A stretch of DNA of 48,488 bases from Paludibacteraceae bacterium (lineage in GTDB: Bacteria > Bacteroidota > Bacteroidia > Bacteroidales > Paludibacteraceae). A program made the translations under genes and the position numbers. The stretch covers positions 1-48,488 of the forward strand of contig JAFGVV010000068.1 in assembly GCA_016937795.1 (NCBI GenBank), written 5' to 3'. Below are positions 44,849 through 48,488 of this stretch, one piece after another (within the stretch, counting starts at the first letter, position 1; every line of letters starts with the position of its first letter). The notes beneath the pieces are model-generated. The model had not been told where the DNA came from. It ran no database searches and was given only the letters and a program-made list of their open reading frames with translations.

Positions 44849-46092
44849 TTAAAATACTTTACATAGGTATCCATATCCTTATCGCCGCGCCCCGAAACAT
44901 TAAGCACCACAATATCATCAGCTTTAAATGTTCCTTTATTCTTTTTGAGAATTGCAAGTGCATGCGCCGATTCAATTGCCGGAATAATACCCTCAAGTCG
45001 GGTTAGTTCAAAAGCAGCATCGAGTGCTTCATCGTCGTTTATAGGATAAACTTTTGTGCGGCCAATTCTTGCAAAATGTGCATGCGCAGGACCAATTCCA
45101 GGATAATCCAAACCGGCTGAAATAGAGTATGGTTCAATAATTTGTCCATCCTCGTCCTGCATAAGCAAAGTTTTTGCTCCGTGAATAATTCCGGGTGTAC
45201 CAATACTTATTGTAGCAGCCGTTTCACCCGTCTCCACTCCCATACCACCAGCTTCTGCTGAGATAATTTTCACACGCTCATCGTCGAGATAATGATAATA
45301 AGTTCCCATGGCATTACTACCACCGCCCACACAAGCTATCAGATAATCAGGATAATCGCGTCCGGTATGCTCCTGCAACTGCCATTTTATTTCCTCACTT
45401 ATTACCGATTGAAAAAAACCAACCATATCAGGATAAGGATGTGGACCTACAGTGGAACCAATGATATAGAACGAATCGGGATTTGAGCACCAATAACGAA
45501 TGGCTTCATTCGTCGCATCTTTCAGCGTCATATTTCCACTGGTTACAGGTTCAACTGTAGCACCTAGCATACGCATTTTTTGCACATTCAGAAACTGACG
45601 CTCCACATCGGTTTTGCCCATAAACACAATACATTCAAGTCCCATAAGTGCACAAGCTGTAGCTGTAGCCACTCCATGTTGGCCTGCACCTGTTTCGGCA
45701 ATGATACGTGTTTTGCCCATGCGTTTTGCCAATAGAATCTGTCCCAGCGCATTATTTATTTTATGTGCTCCGGTATGATTCAGGTCTTCGCGTTTCAAAT
45801 AGATTTTTGTACCGTATTCTTCCGAAAGTCGCTTGGCAAAATAAAGTGGCGAAGGCCGTCCCACATAGTTTTTCAGCAATTCATAATATTCTGCTTTAAA
45901 ACTTTCGTCTGTTTTAATTGCAAAATATGCTTCTTTCAGTTTTTCTACTATACCGTGAAGAATCTCAGGAATATACGCGCCACCAAACTCTCCGTAGTAA
46001 CCGGAAGGTGATACACCCCCAACCCCTAAAGGAGAGTTAAAGTTAGTTTCGTCTCTTAAGCTATCTGTATTATTCATATTAATATATTTCAT
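44839..46092 (-). CDS. trpB: Tryptophan synthase beta subunit
   Basis: A PLP enzyme that condenses indole with serine. It is 417 residues, with Lys111 in NHTGAHKINNALGQ as the PLP Schiff base, GRPSPLYFAKRLS, AETGAGQHGVATATACALMGLECIVFMG and the phosphate-binding VGGGSNAMGTY. The conserved core starts at GYYGEFGGAYIPE (residue 31). The preceding residues include ETNFNSPLGVGGVSPS from a repeat unit. No alternative start codon lies between repeat and core, so the peptide is translated from an ATG at 46092 or 46077. It is the first structural gene of the operon, controlled by the attenuator upstream. Confidence 0.97.
   Translation of the reverse strand: MKYINMNNTDSLRDETNFNSPLGVGGVSPSGYYGEFGGAYIPEILHGIVEKLKEAYFAIKTDESFKAEYYELLKNYVGRPSPLYFAKRLSEEYGTKIYLKREDLNHTGAHKINNALGQILLAKRMGKTRIIAETGAGQHGVATATACALMGLECIVFMGKTDVERQFLNVQKMRMLGATVEPVTSGNMTLKDATNEAIRYWCSNPDSFYIIGSTVGPHPYPDMVGFFQSVISEEIKWQLQEHTGRDYPDYLIACVGGGSNAMGTYYHYLDDERVKIISAEAGGMGVETGETAATISIGTPGIIHGAKTLLMQDEDGQIIEPYSISAGLDYPGIGPAHAHFARIGRTKVYPINDDEALDAAFELTRLEGIIPAIESAHALAILKKNKGTFKADDIVVLNVSGRGDKDMDTYVKYFNAP
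46015..46051 (-). repeat. Palindromic repeat unit R8 (translated orientation)
   Basis: CCCCCAACCCCTAAAGGAGAG followed by the tail TTAAAGTTAGTTTCG. It is in frame in trpB as ETNFNSPLGVGG. Its core pairs with R9 (10 bp with a 2-base bulge), enclosing both trpB start codon candidates. Confidence 0.9.
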
Positions 46093-46112
46093 TATTGATT
46101 TTTCTTTGTCTT

Positions 46113-46154
46113 TCTCCCCTTTAGAGCTTGCCCGCCGTGGCGGGGGTCGGGGGT
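46113..46154 (+). repeat. Palindromic repeat unit R9, GC-rich variant upstream of trpB
   Basis: TCTCCCCTTTAGAG followed by an inserted GC-rich palindrome (CCCGCC/GGCGGG, 46131-46144) and GGGTCGGGGG. It lies between the attenuator terminator and the trpB start codon. Confidence 0.8.
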
Positions 46155-46163
46155 AGATATACT

Positions 46164-46199
46164 AAAAAAGGCTTATCGTGAGTTACGACAAGCCTTTTT
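46164..46199 (-). terminator. trp operon attenuator terminator
   Basis: The 10-bp stem AAAAAGGCTT (46165-46174)/AAGCCTTTTT (46190-46199), an A-C mismatch, then TCGT (46176-46179)/ACGA (46185-46188) on a GAGTT loop. On the minus strand it is followed by TTTTTT. It sits between the leader peptide and trpB, with no gene before it to terminate except the leader. Confidence 0.92.
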
Positions 46200-46241
46200 A
46201 TTTATATCTAATTTATTTGACATATATACAGGAAGCTACGC

Positions 46242-46304
46242 TCACGATTTGGATATTCGTAAGTGCCACCACCAAAATTTGTTATTTGTCAAAATTGTAA
46301 TCAT
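46242..46304 (-). CDS. trpL: trp operon leader peptide
   Basis: A 20-codon frame, ATG at 46304-46302 to TGA at 46244-46242, reading MITILTNNKFWWWHLRISKS. Three consecutive TGG codons (46274-46266) stand out, since tryptophan is rare. It lies about 13 bases from the predicted transcription start, on the same strand as trpB and upstream of a U-tailed hairpin. The leader is A-rich before the ATG, as is common for translation starts in this phylum. Translation acts in cis as a sensor of charged tRNA-Trp, and the peptide itself probably has no function. Confidence 0.9.
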   Translation of the reverse strand: MITILTNNKFWWWHLRISKS

Positions 46305-46323
46305 ATTCGTTTCTTTACGGCTG

Positions 46324-46355
46324 CAAAGATGACAAATTATTTTTTATTACACAAG
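46324..46355 (-). promoter_or_regulatory. trp operon promoter
   Basis: On the minus strand CTTG (46355-46352), 20 bases, then CATCTTTG (46331-46324), one mismatch from TAnnTTTG. It places the start near 46317, just before trpL. Confidence 0.65.
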
Positions 46356-46513
46356 AATAATTTCAATTTTCAATTAAAAATATTTTCAGAACGACTCAAA
46401 AAACACCACAATCACCTAAATATCAATAACTAATACACATTACTGACCAAAATATTTAGTTTTCGGAAATCAGCATATCATTATTTACTTATCCATAAAA
46501 AAAACATAAAGAA

Positions 46514-46545
46514 TTTGGCTAAACAACGATAAAACCCTACATTTG
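46514..46545 (+). promoter_or_regulatory. Promoter of the M24 aminopeptidase gene
   Basis: TTTG (46514-46517), 20 bases, TACATTTG (46538-46545), 29 bases before the ATG at 46575. The trp and aminopeptidase promoters are divergent, and the AT-rich 46356-46513 between them shows nothing else that I can support. Confidence 0.75.
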
Positions 46546-46574
46546 AAACTTAAAATTCAAAACATAACGACAAT

Positions 46575-48371
46575 ATGACAGAAATAAACGAAAGACTCGC
46601 CAAATTGCGCGAAATAATGAAGCAGGAAGGCATTTCGGCTTGTATCGTTCCCGGAACTGACCCCCATGCTAGCGAATATATTGCTGATTTCTGGAAAGAG
46701 CGCGAATGGATTTCGGGTTTCGATGGTTCGGCGGGTACTGCGGCTGTAACTTTAGACAAAGCCGGGGTATGGACCGATTCACGATATTTTCTTCAGGGCG
46801 CGGAACAACTCGAAGGAACAGGTTTTGAACTAATGAAACAAGGACTTCCTGACACACTGGAAATCATTCCATGGCTTATAAGCGAACTCAAAGTGGGCGA
46901 AAAAGTGGCTGTCAATAGTCAGATGTTTTCGGTAAATGCCTATGTGGCAATGAAAAACGAACTTCAATCGAATGGTATTCAGTTGGTAGCGCTCGATTTA
47001 ATGGCTAAAACATGGACAGATCGTCCGGCATTACCACTGAATAAGCTATTTGTTTTTGACGTAAAATATGCAGGAAAAAGTGCTGCCGAAAAACTTGAAA
47101 TCCTAAGAGGCGAACTTAAAAAAGCCCGTGCAAATGCGTTTGTACTGTCTGCATTAGACGATATTGCGTGGCTTTTCAACATTCGCGGAAACGATGTAAG
47201 TTACAATCCTGTGGTAATTGCCTATGCGTTGGTTGAGGAGGATAAAGCAACTCTTTTTATCGAAAATGAAAAACTCACTTCGGAAACAAAAGCGTATCTC
47301 GCGGCTGAAGGTGTAAGTGTGGCGCCATATTTAGCAGTATATGACAGTTTAAGGAATATTACTTCCGAAAATGCAGTATTGATTGACGGTGCAAAACTGA
47401 ATCAGTCGCTTTACGAAGCCATCCCTGAAGCCTGTGCTAAACGCAATATGATGTCGCCGGTTTTCCGCCTGAAAAGCATAAAAAACGATGTAGAGCTGAA
47501 TGGTGTACGCCGTGCAATGATAAAAGATGGAGTGGCTCTGACACGCTTCTTTATGTGGCTCGAAAATAACGTGGAAAAAGAAGATATTTCCGAAATTTCG
47601 TTATCTAAAAAGCTTTACGATTTCCGGGCTGAGCAGGAAAACTTTGTAGGTGAAAGTTTTGGTACTATTGCCGGTTACGCCGGTCACGGAGCTATAGTGC
47701 ATTATCATGCATTACCTGATACTGATGCCACACTCGTAACTGAGAATATACTTTTACTTGACTCGGGCGGGCAATATTTCGATGGAACTACCGACATTAC
47801 ACGTACCATCACACTTGGCAAACCAACCGAACAGCAAATTGCCGATTTTACTATGGTACTGAAGGGCCATATCAACCTCGGAAAAGCAGTTTTCCCTACC
47901 GGAACAAGAGGTTCGCAGCTCGACATACTCGCACGCAAAGCATTGTGGGACAACTGCCTGAACTACGGACATGGAACCGGACACGGCATTGGCCATTTCC
48001 TGAATGTACACGAAGGACCACAAAGTATTCGTATGGATGAAAACCCCGTAACATTGCAACCCGGCATGATTATTTCGAACGAACCCGGTATGTATCGTGC
48101 AGGAGAATATGGCATTCGCATAGAAAATCTGGTTCATGTAGTGCCTGCCGCAAAAACTGAGTTTGGCCAGTTTCTGACTTTTAAAACACTGACACTATTC
48201 CCGATTGATAAGAATCTGATTGATGTGTATGCGCTCGAAATGGACGAAGTTGACTGGCTCGATGCTTATCATCAAAAGGTTTTCGAGACGCTTTCACCTT
48301 ACCTGAACAAGGAAGAACAAAAATGGTTGAAAGAAAAATGCGAAGTGCTTTACGACAAAGAAGCTTTTTGA
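46575..48371 (+). CDS. pepP: Xaa-Pro aminopeptidase (aminopeptidase P, M24B), long form
   Basis: This enzyme removes an N-terminal residue preceding proline. At 598 residues it has three domains, like eukaryotic cytosolic aminopeptidase P: two creatinase-like N-terminal domains (SACIVPGTDPHASEYIADFWKEREWISGFDGSAGTAAVT, and about 160-300) and a pita-bread catalytic domain. Metal ligands lie in LLDSGGQYFDGTTDITRT (two Asp, about 395-412), HGTGHGIGHFLNVHEGP (His, about 465-481) and NEPGMYRAGEYGIRIENL (two Glu, about 501-518). No signal peptide is present, so it is probably cytoplasmic. After the stop, 48372-48488 shows no further feature that I can support. Confidence 0.95.
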   Translation: MTEINERLAKLREIMKQEGISACIVPGTDPHASEYIADFWKEREWISGFDGSAGTAAVTLDKAGVWTDSRYFLQGAEQLEGTGFELMKQGLPDTLEIIPWLISELKVGEKVAVNSQMFSVNAYVAMKNELQSNGIQLVALDLMAKTWTDRPALPLNKLFVFDVKYAGKSAAEKLEILRGELKKARANAFVLSALDDIAWLFNIRGNDVSYNPVVIAYALVEEDKATLFIENEKLTSETKAYLAAEGVSVAPYLAVYDSLRNITSENAVLIDGAKLNQSLYEAIPEACAKRNMMSPVFRLKSIKNDVELNGVRRAMIKDGVALTRFFMWLENNVEKEDISEISLSKKLYDFRAEQENFVGESFGTIAGYAGHGAIVHYHALPDTDATLVTENILLLDSGGQYFDGTTDITRTITLGKPTEQQIADFTMVLKGHINLGKAVFPTGTRGSQLDILARKALWDNCLNYGHGTGHGIGHFLNVHEGPQSIRMDENPVTLQPGMIISNEPGMYRAGEYGIRIENLVHVVPAAKTEFGQFLTFKTLTLFPIDKNLIDVYALEMDEVDWLDAYHQKVFETLSPYLNKEEQKWLKEKCEVLYDKEAF

Positions 48372-48488
48372 TAACAACAAAATCATTTAAGTAATTGGAA
48401 CGAAATAATGTCGTAATTTTTGAGAGCTATTTTGAAATGGATTTTGGACTTGAAAGAGGGCGTTTAGCGGGCTAAACAACCGATTGAA

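Larger units (their letters stand above)
46164..46317 (-). promoter_or_regulatory. trp leader: ribosome-mediated transcription attenuator
   Basis: Transcribed from near 46317, this RNA contains trpL (46304-46242), an antiterminator half-site and the terminator. The half-site, AUCGUGAG at 46248-46241, contains the leader stop codon. It is perfectly complementary to CUCACGAU (46182-46175), which forms the loop and distal inner arm of the terminator, so the two structures exclude each other. A weak UUUGG/CCAAA pairing links the Trp codon region to the bases just before the half-site. Predicted behaviour: a ribosome stalled at the Trp codons leaves the half-site free and transcription continues. 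A ribosome reaching the stop covers it, and the terminator forms. Confidence 0.88.

Noticed and set aside
46164..46317. T-box or tRNA-like riboswitch, or a TRAP binding array, as trp control
   Set aside because: No T-box core sequence, specifier stem or periodic GAG/UAG triplets are visible. The Trp-codon leader peptide explains the region better.

Overview
This is a 48.5 kb stretch of an AT-rich chromosome from a member of the Bacteroidota, most likely Bacteroidales. The evidence is the repeated promoter pattern TTTG-N19/20-TAnnTTTG (the Bacteroides-type -33/-7 signal), the trpBEGDCFA gene order, a Rho factor with a long K/E/N/Q-rich insertion, an 1105-residue SecA, and a K+-dependent Na+-type membrane pyrophosphatase. 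The genus cannot be fixed from the sequence. Most genes are housekeeping, and no phage, insertion sequence or CRISPR array is visible.

Layout. 1-8 kb: the end of a polysaccharide flippase, a ZIP metal transporter, ruvX, def, folC (convergent), tilS and rho. 8-12.4 kb: a Big2-domain lipoprotein, fabG, and a fused trehalose-6-phosphate synthase/phosphatase. 12.4-18.9 kb (minus strand): a GH15 hydrolase facing the trehalose gene, the membrane pyrophosphatase hppA, MTA/SAH nucleosidase and an M48 protease. 19-22.6 kb (plus): a membrane metallophosphoesterase, then an ABC importer made of a lipoprotein binding protein and a permease-ATPase fusion. 22.6-30.8 kb (minus): a MacAB-TolC-like export operon followed by padR and a PspC/adhesin-like envelope gene. 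31-38.5 kb (plus): ferredoxin, RNase P RNA, a YihY/BrkB membrane protein, secA, lgt and menG/ubiE. 38.5-46.4 kb (minus): the complete tryptophan operon trpL-trpB-trpE-trpG-trpD-trpC-trpF-trpA. 46.5-48.4 kb (plus): an M24 aminopeptidase P.

The most interesting region is the tryptophan operon. Its leader encodes a 20-residue peptide with three consecutive Trp codons. It is followed by a strong U-tailed hairpin and an 8-nt competing pairing that contains the leader stop codon. This forms a complete ribosome-mediated attenuator of unusually compact design. The operon, and the M48/nucleosidase junction elsewhere, is also studded with a short GC-rich palindromic repeat. In one orientation the repeat is translated in the same frame as ETNFNSPLGVGG-like N-terminal extensions. 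In the other it supplies the TAA stop codon of the upstream gene. Inverted pairs enclose the start codons of trpB, trpE, trpG and the nucleosidase gene. A toxin-antitoxin pair with a nonsense-disrupted toxin sits antisense between trpG and trpD.

All calls come from reading the sequence. No database search or folding program was run.
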